Shown here: positions 35,805 through 48,378 of the stretch, piece after piece
How positions within the stretch are numbered: the first letter of the stretch is position 1
Layout: each line of letters starts with the position of its first letter
Assembly: GCA_019914995.1 (NCBI GenBank)
Contig: CM034141.1
Span: 868,001 to 932,000 of the forward strand
Length of the DNA: 64,000 nt
Reading direction: 5' to 3'
Origin: Acanthochlamys bracteata
Taxonomy: Eukaryota > Streptophyta > Magnoliopsida > Pandanales > Velloziaceae
The notes under the pieces: model-generated
Seen by the model: only the letters and a program-made list of their open reading frames with translations
What the model was told of the DNA's origin: nothing
Database searches by the model: none
Position numbers and translations under genes: made by a program

Positions 35805-36879
35805 TTAGCTAGCTACACCCAAGAAGTCTATGAAGGGAACATCCTTCAAGAATTCTTCACCTTCATCGTCTACCTTTTGCTCTGCTTGCTCACGTTCATC
35901 ACTACTACCTCTTTCATTAATTTTAAATAAATTAACACCGGGATCATCATCGACAAACTTTAATTTGTTTTCTGCATCTTCATAACCTTGATAATATTGA
36001 TCATCACCTGATGAAGAGAACCTTCTTGTTGCATATGTAAACTTAGAAGAAGGAATTTGAATATTTGCAGAAGGTAAAGAAGAGCTCATAGCTGATACAC
36101 CAAACAGTAATCTTTCTTTCCCTGCAGGAGAATTCTGCATGGCGTCGAATTGTAACTGAAATTGGAGGTGAGATCTTTTGTTGCTGCCAATAAAGAGTGA
36201 AGATCTGAAGCGTTCACGTTGACGGCGTGCCATTACAACGTGCCAATGGTTCTTCACAGCATTATCAGTTCGCCCTGGGAAGAGTCGAGCTATAAACGCC
36301 CACTTGTTGCCGTGGATCCGGTGAGCAGCGAGAAGTTTCTCCTCTTCTTCATCTGTAAATGGTCTCCTATTGATCCGTGGATCAAGTTGGTTGAACCATC
36401 TTAGCCTGCAACTCTTTCCTACAGTAAGATAAAATCATGTGTATATTAGAATTAATCTTTTGTATTTGATATGTGAATACACTAACTAATTATAAGCAAG
36501 AAGAAGAAGAACGACATCGATCATCGTAGAACAACAAGAAGCCAGATCATAAAATTCCATGTACAAGAATAACAACAATATCAATAAAAAACAAAGCTAA
36601 TAGTTAAAGAAAGAAAATCTTCAAACTTGAATTAATAATCTTTCTGATATTCAACTCGATCGAGGGTTGCATGCGTGCTTAATTACCTGATCTTCCTTGC
36701 AACTTCTCCGCGATATAGTTCCAGTTCTGTGGCCCATACTGTTCTACAAGCTGCAGCAATTTCTCGTCTTCTCCGGGCCGCCAGTGACCTCGAGCACAAG
36801 AAGTACCAGCACTACTAGTCTTAGTATCGTCGGAGTTGGCCGGAGCCGTTAACCAGCCAATCTCTCCATGATTGATCAT
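35805..36879 (-). CDS. R2R3-MYB transcription factor, subgroup 21 type
   Basis: Two exons, 36879-36687 and 36418-35805, give 268 residues. The start is the ATG at 36879 (MINHGEIGW). R2 reads [20 protein letters not shown] through [20 protein letters not shown], and R3 reads [20 protein letters not shown] through [20 protein letters not shown], each with the spaced Trp pattern (the first R3 Trp is Phe, as is usual). The linker FNQLDPRI and the trailer [11 protein letters not shown] are diagnostic of the MYB52/54/56/105/117 group. The C-terminal motif VPFIDFLGV supports this. Members control secondary walls, organ boundaries or seed mucilage, so the exact role is open. The intron splits a Gly codon in GRSG, the usual position. 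The second intron of many R2R3-MYBs is absent. A TATA-like TCTTTATATC lies at 36990-36981. Confidence 0.9.
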
Positions 36880-36990
36880 CAATCATCGATCAAACAGAAT
36901 TTTCTTTGCATGCATGAATGAAATCAATGAGCTGCATGGGGAGAAAGATTAAGATGGATCAGTTGAAGAGAGAGGGAGGAGATATAAAGA

Positions 36991-39313
36991 GGGAGATCAC
37001 AGTAGGGTTCGTATAGGGAGAAATTAAGATTTTTTGGTCTTTTTTAGGGTTTGGATGGAATGTCACTTTTGTTAGTTTTACAAGATAGAGAAATCATGTT
37101 TTGTTCTTGTAGTAGTATTTGACAAGTTTCTATTTATTTGAAATTTATTTTATCAAGTGTATTTGTTGCATCATTATCATCTAATAAGGGTTGTTGCTAA
37201 GTTTTATGTGCTTATAGCACATTTTGAGATATTCTAAAATTATTTTTAAAAAAATTTTTTTTGAACAAAAAATACTTTAGATATTTTTTAAAAATAAATT
37301 TTATTTTTTTGTTATATAATATATTATAATAATATTGTTATTATACGATGTAAATTTTCTATATATTTTTTTAATGTTAGAAATTGTATAAATATTATAA
37401 AATATTTATTTAAAAACATAAATTAAAGATTAGATGAAAAAATAATTACAAACAACACTTATCATATAAATTGGTGAAGGGGGTGTTTTGTAGTGTAGTT
37501 TCGCACCGCTTTCATTCCAAATCTTTTTTATATTTTTTAATAAAATTTTTAGTTTTTAATTTTTAAAAATATTTACAAGTACAAATTAATTGTATATCAT
37601 AAAATTTTATATTTATAATTTATTATGTTTTAGGTAAAAAGTCAAATTTATTTTCTAAAAAGTTTCAAAATAAATTTTATTCTAAAAAAATCCTTTTTAA
37701 AGCTTAATGTAATGAGTTCTTTAGAATGTAATTTATTTTGAAACTTTTAATAAACAAATTGACTTTTTTTGACAAAGTATAAATATAAAATTTGTATGAT
37801 ATCTAATTTATTTATACTTTATTCATTTTTTATAAATTTTAATATTATAAAAGGTTTATAAAAACTATGAAATTTTTTTTGAAATAAAAAAAAAATACGA
37901 AACGTATTGTCAATATTTTCGACATAATCTTTACTCCATTTGTTGTTTACGTTCGATTATTGGTCTCTCATATAATTTGAAATGCAGTAGTAACGACCGA
38001 TATTTAGTAAGAGAAACTTAAATTTGCATTAATTAGCTTGACTTAATTAGATCGCATCTTGTTCTTTATTTTTATTTAGAGCGAGTTTCAAATACTCATA
38101 ACTTTACTTTCTCCAACATATTTTAAATTCTGAACAGTTAATATGTTTCAATTATATAAAAAATTCAGAACTCTATTTTTACATATGAAATTCCAGTTCC
38201 AACTTTCTTATTTGCACACTTTTCAATATAATTATATATTTCACTTTTCAACACATTTTTAAAAACTATCGAAACACAAATACTGAACTCCATTTTTACT
38301 TTATTTTTCAAAAAACGCTACTTTTAATTTTCACTTTCACGAAATTCAGTTATAGATATTTGAAACACGCTCTTAGTGATAAAAATTAGTATATTAGTTA
38401 TAGTTCAAATTTGATTAATTATCTATATAAACATGTTTAACCATCGACGTAAAGAAAAAGTGAAAATTTTAAATATATAATATTTTAAATTAAAAAAGTA
38501 ATTTATTATTTTTCTAAAAAGTGACATCTAACCAAAAGAGCAAAGAAAAAATAACAAGAATCAAATTAATATCTTTAATAATAACAATAATAATGTTGGT
38601 TTATCTAAAAATTATTTTAACATCGTAAAATATTATTATTATTATTATTATTATTATTTTTATGTATAAATTTTGTAAAATTTAAAGTAAAAAATCTGAA
38701 GTATAAATAAATAATAATATTATTTATTTTTCTTGTAAGATCTTTATAAATCTAAGCTATAAAATTAGAACTTATTTTTTTAAAATAAATAAAATATTTT
38801 TTATTTAAAAAAAATTAAAATAAGTATTTCTAAAAATCTGCCATAGCTAAGTATGTTGTTCATTAATTGAAGATTGAGATGTCATGGTTATGAACATTGC
38901 TGTGGAACAAAGTGATTATGACTGCTTAGCTAACCTTCAATTTGAGTAAGGTAAAGAAAAGCATGGGTGCTTAACTTTCCCCATCAATTGCACAACATAA
39001 CAAATTAACAGATAACTATCAATTCCACACTCCCCAAAACAAAATTTAAAAAAAAAAAATAAGTAAAACAATGTTTTGAAAACATTCTAAACAGTCATTC
39101 ATGCGCTAAAGATTTTTTATTTCAAATTTTTTTTATATATTTTAATTTATCCGAACTCATCAAATTTATTTTTTACAAAATTTAATTTTATCGAATTTAT
39201 TTATTAAACTCGTTTTTTATAAAATTAAAGTGAATCTTTCAAGAGAGGTATCTTGATCAATTATCCAACCACGAGACTCCATGAAAACCTAGCAAAAGAA
39301 GACGTCAATAATT
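36991..39313. other. AT-rich intergenic region
   Basis: More than 2 kb of A/T-rich DNA separate MYB and SBDS. Degenerate element-like ends recur (for example near 37200-37460 and 38090-38370, ending TTTGAAACACGCTC). No gene or RNA was recognised. Confidence 0.45.
38631..38658 (+). repeat. (ATT)n microsatellite
   Basis: About nine consecutive ATT units interrupt otherwise irregular A/T sequence in the MYB-SBDS gap. Confidence 0.85.
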
Positions 39314-39540
39314 GGGCGTTTGGCAGCGTTTCACCGATTCTTTTTTTTTTTTAATTTTTAATTTTACATTTATTAATATATATTTTATAATTATTTAAAA
39401 ATTTTAAAAATATAAAGAAATTTTACGTAATAAAATTTATTATCTAGTTTTATTATTTTCTAAAAATAAAAATAAATCTTATGTTTCAAAAAAAAAAATT
39501 TATTTTAAAAAAATTTTATTTTATAAATACTTTCGAACGT
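39314..39540. mobile_element. MITE-like AT-rich element
   Basis: The left end is GGGCGTTTGGCAGCG. The interior is A/T-only, and the right end is ATACTTTCGAACGT, resembling the other AT-rich units here. A further degenerate tract follows at about 39660-39850. No ORF. Confidence 0.5.
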
Positions 39541-40022
39541 ACTTATCAGCAGCTAGCCAGAGTTATCTAGATTCACTTAAAAATAAGTTATTATACTCTA
39601 CTATTTTATTTGTAGGAAGTAAAACAAAAGCTTCTCACTCCACATATATAGATTATCAATTAGGAACATTTGATATTGTTTATTTTAAAAATAATTTCTA
39701 TTTTTTCTTATATTTTTTAATTTTTATAAATATTTATAAAATTTATTTAAATATTTAAAAAGTATAGAAAAATTTTATAAAAATTTTCATCTGACAGAAA
39801 TTACAAGAAAAAATATTTTCTGCTGTAAATAAATTGAAAATTTTGCAGCAAATGGACCCGATATAGTTGAATCAAATTAATAAGATCCTTGTAACTAAAT
39901 AAAAGCATTAAGGCCTAAATTGAAAATTCAAAACGTGTTCTTCCTTCTACTTTATTCTTGTGCAGAAAGAATCGAAGAAGGATTGCGGAGAGAAGGAAGG
40001 CTGTTCCAGGAGGTTCTAGAGA

Positions 40023-43000
40023 ATGTCTCGATCGCTGGTTCAACCGATAGGGCAGAAGCGGCTGACGAACGTAGCGGTGGTGCGGCTGAAGAAGAGCGGG
40101 CAAAGATTCGAGATTGCTTGCTACAAAAACAAAGTCTTGTCTTGGCGAGCTGGCGTGTAATCACTCAACCTAGAAAATTCTTTTTTATTACTTTAGTTTA
40201 AAATATGTAAGTTTAATTTTTCTTCAATTAGTTTCTTTTTTTTTTTCTTATTTAGTGCAATTGGTTAAAATTTGGTGAATTTTTGGTTCATGCAAATTTG
40301 GTTAAGTTTTAAAAAAAAGAGAATCATTTTTTCCATGTTTTAACTTATTGATTTTAATTTCTCTCCAGTTAGCTTCTTTTGTTGCTATTTAGTATGATCG
40401 ATTAAAGTTCGTGAAGATTTTGTTTAATTTCGTGCAAATTTGGTTGAATATTTTCTAAACAAGTCTTCTCTCTCTATTTTGAACTTATCTATTTTACTAG
40501 CTTTTTCTTGTTGTTATGTACTAAATTCCATGCATTTGTACCTCATAAATTTTGGTAACTTCATAGAAGTATGTTCAGTATTTGTCAAATCTCTCAAAAG
40601 GATGTAACCAGGTAGTATATGTATACAGGGAGAAGGATTTGGATGAAGTTTTGCAATCACAGACTGTGTATTCAAATGTCTCCAAAGGAGTTCTTGCAAA
40701 ATCAAAGGATTTGATAAAAGCTTTTGGCACTGATGATCAGTCCAAGATATGCTTGGAGGTGTGATTGCGTCGATTAATATATAATGCAGCTATAACGTTA
40801 GAAGTTTATGTTGAATATTCTGATTACTGCATGCAGTTTGTAATGTTTCGTCAGTTTAGTTGACCTTGACATTGACTTTTCAATATGGTTGTTGTATGCG
40901 CAATGTCCTAAGTTGAAATCTGAAATGCATGATATGGTAGGCTTCAACATGATGCTAAACACTACCTAGTGTTTTTGCAAACTGGCTGGTTCGAATGTTG
41001 GTTATGTTTTTATGTAGCAAAGCGCTGTTCATTACCTAGTGTTTTACATCTTTCTTACAGTTTCCATCACTCAACTTTCTGCATGCTGTTTTACAGATTT
41101 TAGACAAAGGAGAGCTTCAGGTTGCAGGTATGGAAAGAGACTCTCAATTGTCTAGTCAATTCCGGGATATAGCAACACTTGTGATGCAGAAAACCTACAA
41201 CCCAGAAACTCAACGTCCTTACAGTATTAGTATGATCGAGAAGCTTATGCATGAAATACATTTTGCTGTTGATCCTAAAGAAAGCTCAAAGAAGCAGGTA
41301 TCTTTGTGTTGTAATATTTCGTAATTGAATATTTTATGCTTCTATGTCACAGTGACACTTGATTTGATGGATCTATTTTGTGCACTTCCAAGTTAATATC
41401 CTGCTTGCTTTTGAGGTTGCATCTCCTTTTCTTGGGTATTAGTTAATGGTGCTTAAAATATCCAACTAGTAGAATGAATTTTTAGCTGTCACTTTGTTTG
41501 CTACCAGCATTATGAAATTTGACCAAATTCTATAAATGTTAATGACTTATTTGACCAAATCATGCTTTTCTCTTTGTTTTACGATCTTTTTCTTTGCTTG
41601 TAACTAAGAGAAAGCTAATATGTAACTAGTATGTTGTTTTATTTCTTGTGTCATGAATACTAATGTGTGCACTATATTGTCTACATTTGACTATATCATC
41701 TCTTTCTGTATTTTGGAAGGCATTGGAAGTTATACATAAACTTCAGAAACACTTTCCCATTAAACGTTCTCCAATGAGACTACGACTTCTGGTGCCTGTA
41801 AAACACTTCCATTCGCTCATGGAGAAGCTTAACGGTTGGAATGCTAGCATTATTTCGAAGGATGAAACGGGGAATTTTGCATCTGTGGTACGTATTCAAT
41901 TATGAAGTTCTAAACCTCCCAACCTCTTCAAGGTTGTAGTCTTGTTGCTAACCTTCTCCCAATAAGCTGCTGGTTTATGCATAAAGTTGCACATCTTTCT
42001 TAGTCTTGTGTCATTTTATATACTGTGGTTGCAGTATATTTTGGATAAACTTTGTTGTTTTCGATGCTTAACACTAAGTGCCGAGATTCAGATGCTCTTC
42101 TAAATTAGCGGTCTAATTTGTTTTACTATTTTGTTTTGCTGTAGCATAGTAAGTGTTTGAGAAGTACAGATGTTGGTCTCTTATTTTACATTGACTTTGA
42201 AGGCTCTGTTAATGGCATAAACACGGGACCTGATACATTCCTATGCATGATATTCTGCATCTTTCCATTTGCAAGTTCTTGGGCTATTATGTATTTGTTC
42301 TAAACATCATACAACTACTTGGATTGCTTCTCACCTTTTCTTGGATTTATATATCTGCTACTTACATCAAGAGTTTGTATGTAGTTATGTTTATTTCTTA
42401 TAAATATTTTATGTAGAACTCTAGTATATCTGAGTTCTGAAGATAATGATTGTTTAGAATGAAAAATTGTCCTTCTTTTACCTCAGCTATAGAAAATCTG
42501 CACGAGATGATAACCAAATGCATTTCGTCGTTTATCGTTTGTTCCCCTTTCTACACAGGATATGCAAGTTGCAATACATAACCATGTTGTATTTGCTCTA
42601 TGCAGTTTACACTCTTTCTTATTAATTTTGTCACAGGTTTGTGAATTGGAAACTGGAAATTTTCGGGATTGCGACACTTTTGTACGGAACTTGCTGGGCC
42701 GGCTGGAAGTACTTGCACTGTCAGTCCATATGGAAGGAGATGCTCATATTGACCAGTACGATGATAATGAAGATATTCCACCAAGATCCACTGCTGACTC
42801 AGACGATGTGGTTCAACTAGCTGAGAGTATGAGAAAGAACACAGTGTCTTCATCTTCAGAAAGCAATCAGGGTGAGGAGAAGGTCAAGCAAACTAAATGT
42901 AGTACATGCAATGCAGTGATTGGAGATGCTAAGCAGTATAGAGAACACTGCAAAAGTGAGTGGCACAAACACAACCTTAAGCGCAAAGCAAAGGATCTTC

Positions 43001-43080
43001 CACCTCTATCTGCAGAGGAATGCACGACTGACATTGAAATTAGTGACCCAAAATCAGATTTGAAGGAGTACTCTTTTTGA
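40023..43080 (+). CDS. SBDS: SBDS ribosome maturation factor with zinc-finger tail
   Basis: Five exons, 40023-40156, 40629-40758, 41097-41297, 41720-41887 and 42637-43080, join in frame to 358 residues. The N-terminal FYSH domain starts [20 protein letters not shown] and continues [20 protein letters not shown] and [20 protein letters not shown]. The central domains include [20 protein letters not shown] and [24 protein letters not shown] works with the GTPase EFL1 to release eIF6 from new 60S subunits in the cytoplasm. Human SBDS has about 250 residues; here an acidic linker and a C-terminal C2H2 finger (CSTC...HCKSEWH, C-x2-C-x12-H-x5-H) extend it, as I recall for plant SBDS. The start context and all five GT-AG joints keep one frame. 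Confidence 0.93.
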
Positions 43081-43977
43081 GGTAGGTCTAAGTTGTTTGT
43101 ATGTTGACAGGCTTTACACAGACAAGAACACCACTTTTGGAATGGCTCTCGTATAAACTGTGGTCTGAGAAAAGGGATGACATTTTTCTTGAGATTAAAC
43201 CAGTTCCCTGAATCCTCATGCTAGGGCCTGAATCCTTGTGCATGAATTCTAAGTTTGGAGCAATACGTAATGCTGATGAACCTATGTTTGCATATCATCA
43301 GCAATGGGATTCTTTGAAATAGGGTCTAATATTTTATACAGTTGCATATATTTTTACATGATAGCTTTTGTGTTCTGATCACTAGAATAATAAGGTTAGA
43401 TGTGGTGCTTACAAACAGTGCTCTTTTCCTGAGGCATCGAACTATTACTCTATTAGCGCCTTGTATTAGCAGCAGTTCACTGAAGCCAACTATCGACCAT
43501 GTTCTGTACTCATGGACGTCTGCTATCGGTTGTCTTAGAGGCATCTGTATACAGTTGTTATCGGAAATCCCAGAAGTTGTCTGAGATTGATGTTCATTGG
43601 CAATGACATGAGCTAGGTTGAAACAAAGCAATGAAAGCATTACATGAGCACTGTTGTGCTTTCCTAAATCCTACAAGTGTGACGTGCGGATTCGGATTAT
43701 TGATTGAATCCAATTTTTACTAAAGTGGCAAAAATTACAGTTAATGAAGATATCAAGAACGTACTCTTGATTCATCTCCTCCGACCATAAATAAACTAGA
43801 ATTTTATTTCACCGAAATTACAAAAACCATAGCGGACTACTGCTTGCAGGTGAGACCTGCTCAACTTTTCAGCTTCATATATTTCTTCATCTCACGTCCA
43901 GGGAATCTTCCCAGGCAACCTCTTGCTGCTGCAATCTCATTGAACGCACAGACTGAATCTCTTTTTGCTTCGTTTCT
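43081..43977. other. SBDS 3' flank
   Basis: Likely 3'-UTR at first, then unassigned sequence; short open frames around 43340-43640 match nothing I know. Confidence 0.45.
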
Positions 43978-44760
43978 TAACTAGAAACATGTGTTTCTTC
44001 CTTCAGATCTTCACCAGCCGTAACAGAAGAAAGAGGGAAAGGATCAAATGGAGTCTCCAGTGTGGCAGCTGATACAAGCAGGAGATGCATGATGGAGGAA
44101 GCTACTGTACCTGAGGATGCTGCTGAGGGACTCCCTCGCCGGAGCCGGAATGTGGCGGTCGCCCGCAGGACTTGCCCCGGGCGCAAGTCCTGAAGATACC
44201 GAGTGAAGCCCGGGACACCTTTTAAATGGTGTCCCTGGCGCCAACAGATACCCGGGACACTTTTTGCTGGTTTCTCAAAGCCAACTCTGCAACGCTTGTA
44301 AAAGACTACTTATTAAATACTTACCATCGAGCACCAAGAGAAGTGAATGTGCTGAACTTTTTCCCTATGGCGTTCATCAAGAGAATAATAAGCCTGTCAA
44401 ACTTTCAGACTACAAATTCCACTATCCCTGTTGATGACTTCATTTGTTATCAAAATGAAAGATAGTAAGAAAAACATGGAATCTCTTACCTTAATGTGAA
44501 GGAAACCAAAATCATATTCATCTGCATGCCCTGATTTATTCTCATCTTCTCCAGGAACAAAAACAGACGGGCACGGCCGCAATGGTGCAGAAAGTGCCTC
44601 TGCTATATCTGTAGCTTTAGAAGCAAGCAGCGTTCGGTAATCTCCAGGATCTTCAAGAATATCTACGCCCAAAGAACAGACCCCAATCTTCTTCTCTAAC
44701 AATGAAAAATCCAATCTATACTGAAATCGGATCTCGTAAAGACTATGTCTTTTAACCCAA
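43978..44760 (-). pseudogene. Remnant of archaeal-type phosphoglycerate mutase gene
   Basis: Two separated pieces on the minus strand resemble plant cofactor-independent phosphoglycerate mutase of the archaeal (ApgM) type. The 5' piece, about 44714-44487, reads GDYRTLLASKATDIAEALSA, PCPSVFVPGEDENKSGHADE and YDFGFLHIK, then meets a GT donor. It lacks an ATG and everything upstream. The second piece, about 44070-43978, reads ETPFDPFPLSSVTAGEDLKE and stops soon after. The catalytic exons expected between them (including the DAGHD and GDHSTP metal sites) are absent and a GC-rich hairpin segment lies there instead. This is consistent with a truncated, rearranged pseudogene. The family assignment rests on remembered sequence. 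Confidence 0.55.
44167..44235. other. GC-rich double hairpin inside the pseudogene
   Basis: AGGACTTG (44167-44174) pairs with CAAGTCCT (44184-44191), and GGGACACC (44212-44219) pairs with GGTGTCCC (44228-44235). A third CCCGGGACAC follows at 44251-44260. The segment is strikingly GC-rich for this window. Confidence 0.7.
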
Positions 44761-45171
44761 AGCTTCTAATATAATAGTTCAGCTTATATAAATCCTCACA
44801 AGCTCGTTAAATACATACGACGGTGTGACGAATATAAACATAACCGTAGATGTTAGAATGGGTTTAATCCCATATTATTCGGTCGGCATTCGTCTAATAT
44901 AAATCCGCTAGCAAACCATAACATAAGGACGCTTCCCCCCTGTTTCCTCCTTGGAGGGAGTTAGGGACATCCTCCTTCCAACTTCGTTGATTTATTAGGA
45001 TTAATTTTGTACTAACTTTTCACTTTCAGATTTAATATTTAAATATAAAAAATTATTTTATATAAAATATGATCAAACACAAAAATATTTAATCACATTT
45101 CAAATCAATTTTTAATAAATTATATTTTATTAATATTTACTGTAACTGATGCATCAGCGTTCTTCTTAATA
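44761..45171. other. Intergenic DNA
   Basis: AT-rich with no recognised gene. A short GC-containing patch near 44935-44980 (CTTCCCCCCTGTTTCCTCC) has no assigned role. Confidence 0.4.
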
Positions 45172-45343
45172 GTGTTCGAAATATTTATGAAATAAAATTA
45201 TTATAAAATAAAAAATAAAAAAAATTTTATTATATAAAATTGTTTATATTTAAAAAAATTTTAAATAAATTTTTATATATTTATTAAATATATATTGAAA
45301 AGTTATAATAATTAGTTTTTGAGAAAAAATTTTCCAAACGACC
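45172..45343. mobile_element. MITE-like AT-rich element
   Basis: The left end GTGTTCGAAATATTT and the right end TTTCCAAACGACC flank an A/T-only core. It matches the right end of the unit at 1587-1811. A further degenerate tract follows at 45520-45790. Confidence 0.45.
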
Positions 45344-46199
45344 TTAATAATTTGGTACCAGTCCCTATTTGTATGTCACCAGCTTTTTTGACATTTGCAT
45401 ATTTAATTATTATTAGCATATAAAATATGAAAGTTGTGCTTTGGTTATGTCATACCTTGCGTAACAAATAATTCTTAAATTATCAAATCACCGAAAGAAT
45501 AATTACCAACTCCAATGCAAATAAAGGCTGTGTTTTTTTTATATTAATTTTATTTTTAGAAATGAGTTTATAAAAAATAATTTTTGAGTTTAAAAAATAT
45601 GATACAAAATAAAATTTATATTTATGTTATATTAAAATAATTTTAAAGTTTTTTGTTTCAAAATTTAAATTTGAAATTAATTTTTAGCTGAAAAATTTTA
45701 GTTAAATTTTATGTTTACTTTAATTTAAAAGTAAATTAAAAAGTAAAAATAATTTTAAAAAGTGAGTTTGAAAGGTAGATAAATAAACTCTAATTTGTTT
45801 ATATAAAAATAAAAAATTGTGAGAATTTTCATTACTATTTTTTAAAATTATTTGTTATTTAATCATTTTTTTAATAATAAGCCATAGATACTGTGCTAGC
45901 TAGTTAAACCAATACAATTAGTTTTTTCTTTTTTTTTCTTTTGTGTCTACAAATCAACTTGAAAGTCAAAACTTGTACATAAATAATTGTACACACACAT
46001 TTGTTATATATATAGGTGTACGTTTGATTTAGCTTTAGCGAAAACCGCGGTAGCGGTGTCAAGCAAATAGGTCACAGAGGCAAAAGGAAAAGTCAAGTCT
46101 TTCTATTTGTAGATATCTCGGTCTCATCTAGCCTAGCTTCTCTTTTATGTACTGAAAGTCGGAGCATTTGGGTTTTTTAGCAAGCACCGGCCAGGCCAA
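45344..46199. other. Intergenic DNA upstream of the P450 pair
   Basis: A/T-rich with no gene. A TATATATATAG tract lies at 46006-46016, too far upstream to be a sure core promoter. Confidence 0.4.
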
Positions 46200-46433
46200 G
46201 TTGGGTCTTTTTTTTTAATATTTTTTAAATTTTTAATTATATATTTCTTAATATATATTTTATAAATATTTTAAAATTTTATTAAAAATTTTAAATAATA
46301 TAAAAAAATCGTAATAAAATTTTTTTATTATATATTTTTATTTTTTTAAATAAAAATTAAAACTTATTTTTAAAAAAATAAAATCATTTATATTTTAAAA
46401 AAATTTTATTTCATAAGTAATTCCAACCGCACC
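46200..46433. mobile_element. MITE-like AT-rich element abutting the first P450
   Basis: It starts GTTGGGTC and ends AAGTAATTCCAACCGCAC. The core is A/T-only. It sits immediately upstream of the first P450 leader, about 55 bases before its ATG, so it may have displaced the core promoter. Confidence 0.5.
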
Positions 46434-46489
46434 TATATTCATTCATAAACCTTCCATAGATTTCTTGGTCATCAAAAGAAAATCAAACA

Positions 46490-48378
46490 ATGGATCAAGA
46501 ACACCTTCCTCTCCTTCTCATGTCGTTCATCTTCATCTTCTTCGTTATTATTCTACGTAAAAAATCCAGCAAAACAAAAATCAAGCTTCCTCCGGGCCCG
46601 TCTCAGTTTCCGATCATCGGCGCGCTTCACCATCTCCTCTTAGCCAAACCCAGAAGACCAACACACCAACTACTCCGGGACTTGTCGCGAAATTACGTCG
46701 CACCTCTCGTGCACTTAAAACTCGGCGAAGCGAACTTCGTCGTCGCCGCATCAGCAGAATCAACAAAAGAAATCACTAAAACCCCGACGTCATCTTCGCT
46801 TCTCGCCCGAGGATGTTCGCGTTCGAGTACATGTCCTACGGGGGACGCGACATTATTTTCTCGCCGTACGGTGAGTACTGGCGCCAGCTTAGAAAGCTAG
46901 CAACCATCGAACTGCTCAGCGTCAAAAGAGTTCAGTCATTTGAGTTCATTCGTGAACAAGAGGTGTTCAATCTGATTCAGTATATTGAGTCGATGAATCG
47001 TGAACCGGTGAACTTAACGAGGAAGTTAGCGTCGTTGATGAGCGATATAACGGCGAGGGCGGCGTTCGGGAACAGGTGTGAGAGTAAGAAAGAGTTCATG
47101 GAAGCCATGGATGAAGCAAGGAAGGTTTTCACCTTTATTAGTTTGGTTGATTTGTTTCCTTCGTGGAAGTTTTTGAAATGGGTAACTAAAGATAAGGCTA
47201 AAATGGAAGATTGTTTCCGGAGAGTGGATGGGGTTCTCGATGGAATTGTTCAAGAGAGGAAGAGATGCCGGAAAGTGGCAGCTGCAGAGAAGGGCAGTAG
47301 CAAGGAAGAAGAAGATGAAGAGAACTTGCTTGATATTTTGTTGAAACTTCAGGAGAGTGGAGAGTTCGTACTTTCAAATAACCAAGTAAAAGCCATCATT
47401 TTTGTAAGTATTCCTTATTAGTTTCCTTCATTCGTCAACTTACATTACTGATTTTTCAGAATATGAATAGTATATAAAATATGTGTTACTTTTTAATTGG
47501 TGAATAAGGTTTCTTAATAGTTCTATTAGTCACATTCATACCTACCTTCAATTAATAATATTCAACTTGGCCTCAGCATTACCGCTGTGTTATTGTTTAA
47601 TAAACTTATGAATATCAATTTTGATAATGATCGCGAGAATTAATGTGTCAAACTCTTTGTGCATGATCAGGACATCTTCCAAGCCGGAACATCGACGTCG
47701 TCGGCAACAATGGCATGGGCAATGGCAGAGCTAATACGGAAGCCGAAAACCATGATCAAGGCACAAGCAGAGATCCGTAAATCGCTCGCCGGAAAAGGAA
47801 AAACAAAACTAACCGAAGAAGACATCAGCAAACTCGACTACCTCAAACTAGTAATCAAAGAAACCCTACGGCTGCACCCTCCTGCACCGCTCTTAGTCCC
47901 CAGAGTTTGTTCAGAACCATGCAATGTGCTTGGTTACGATATTTTACCAGAAACCAGAGTGTTGATCAACGCATGGGCGATCGGTAGAGATCCAAAGTAC
48001 TGGGAAGAACCTGAAGAGTTCATGCCTGAAAGGTTCAATCAGAGTATCTGCTCATCATCAGTACTTGATTTCAAGGGGAATAATTTCGAGTACATACCGT
48101 TCGGAGCCGGTAGAAGGATATGTCCTGGTATGCAGTTTGCGAGTACGGCGATGGAGGCGACGCTGGCGAGGTTGCTTTGGTGCTTTGATTGGGAGCTCCC
48201 TGGTGGAGCTGATGAAGCTCATGAGCTTGATATGAATGAAAGCATGGAAGCAGGCGGACGTAGAAATGTGGATCTCATTGTTTGTGCTAAGCCTTTTAAA
48301 CATGGGCTGGGTTGGGCCAATGAAAAGTCCAACTACGGTATAGGCATTTTTGGTTTATATGGTGTGAACACATTTTAA
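46490..48378 (+). pseudogene. Cytochrome P450, CYP71 clan, frameshifted copy
   Basis: Two exons, 46490-47403 and 47671-48378, encode a microsomal P450 except for one lost base. The N-terminal anchor (LLLMSFIFIFFVIIL) and the Pro-rich hinge KLPPGPSQFPIIGA are in one frame, which breaks at AAAACCCCGAC (about 46779-46789). The next codons continue in another frame as DVIFASRPRMF. Downstream the C-helix YWRQLRK, EXXR in KETLR, PERF and the heme loop PFGAGRRICPG are intact. The I-helix reads DIFQAGTSTSS, with Ser where Asp or Glu is usual. The tail runs about 22 residues past the usual end (after VCAKPF), as if the old stop was lost. Closest relatives look CYP71D-like. A four-C run at the break leaves sequencing error possible. 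Confidence 0.85.
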
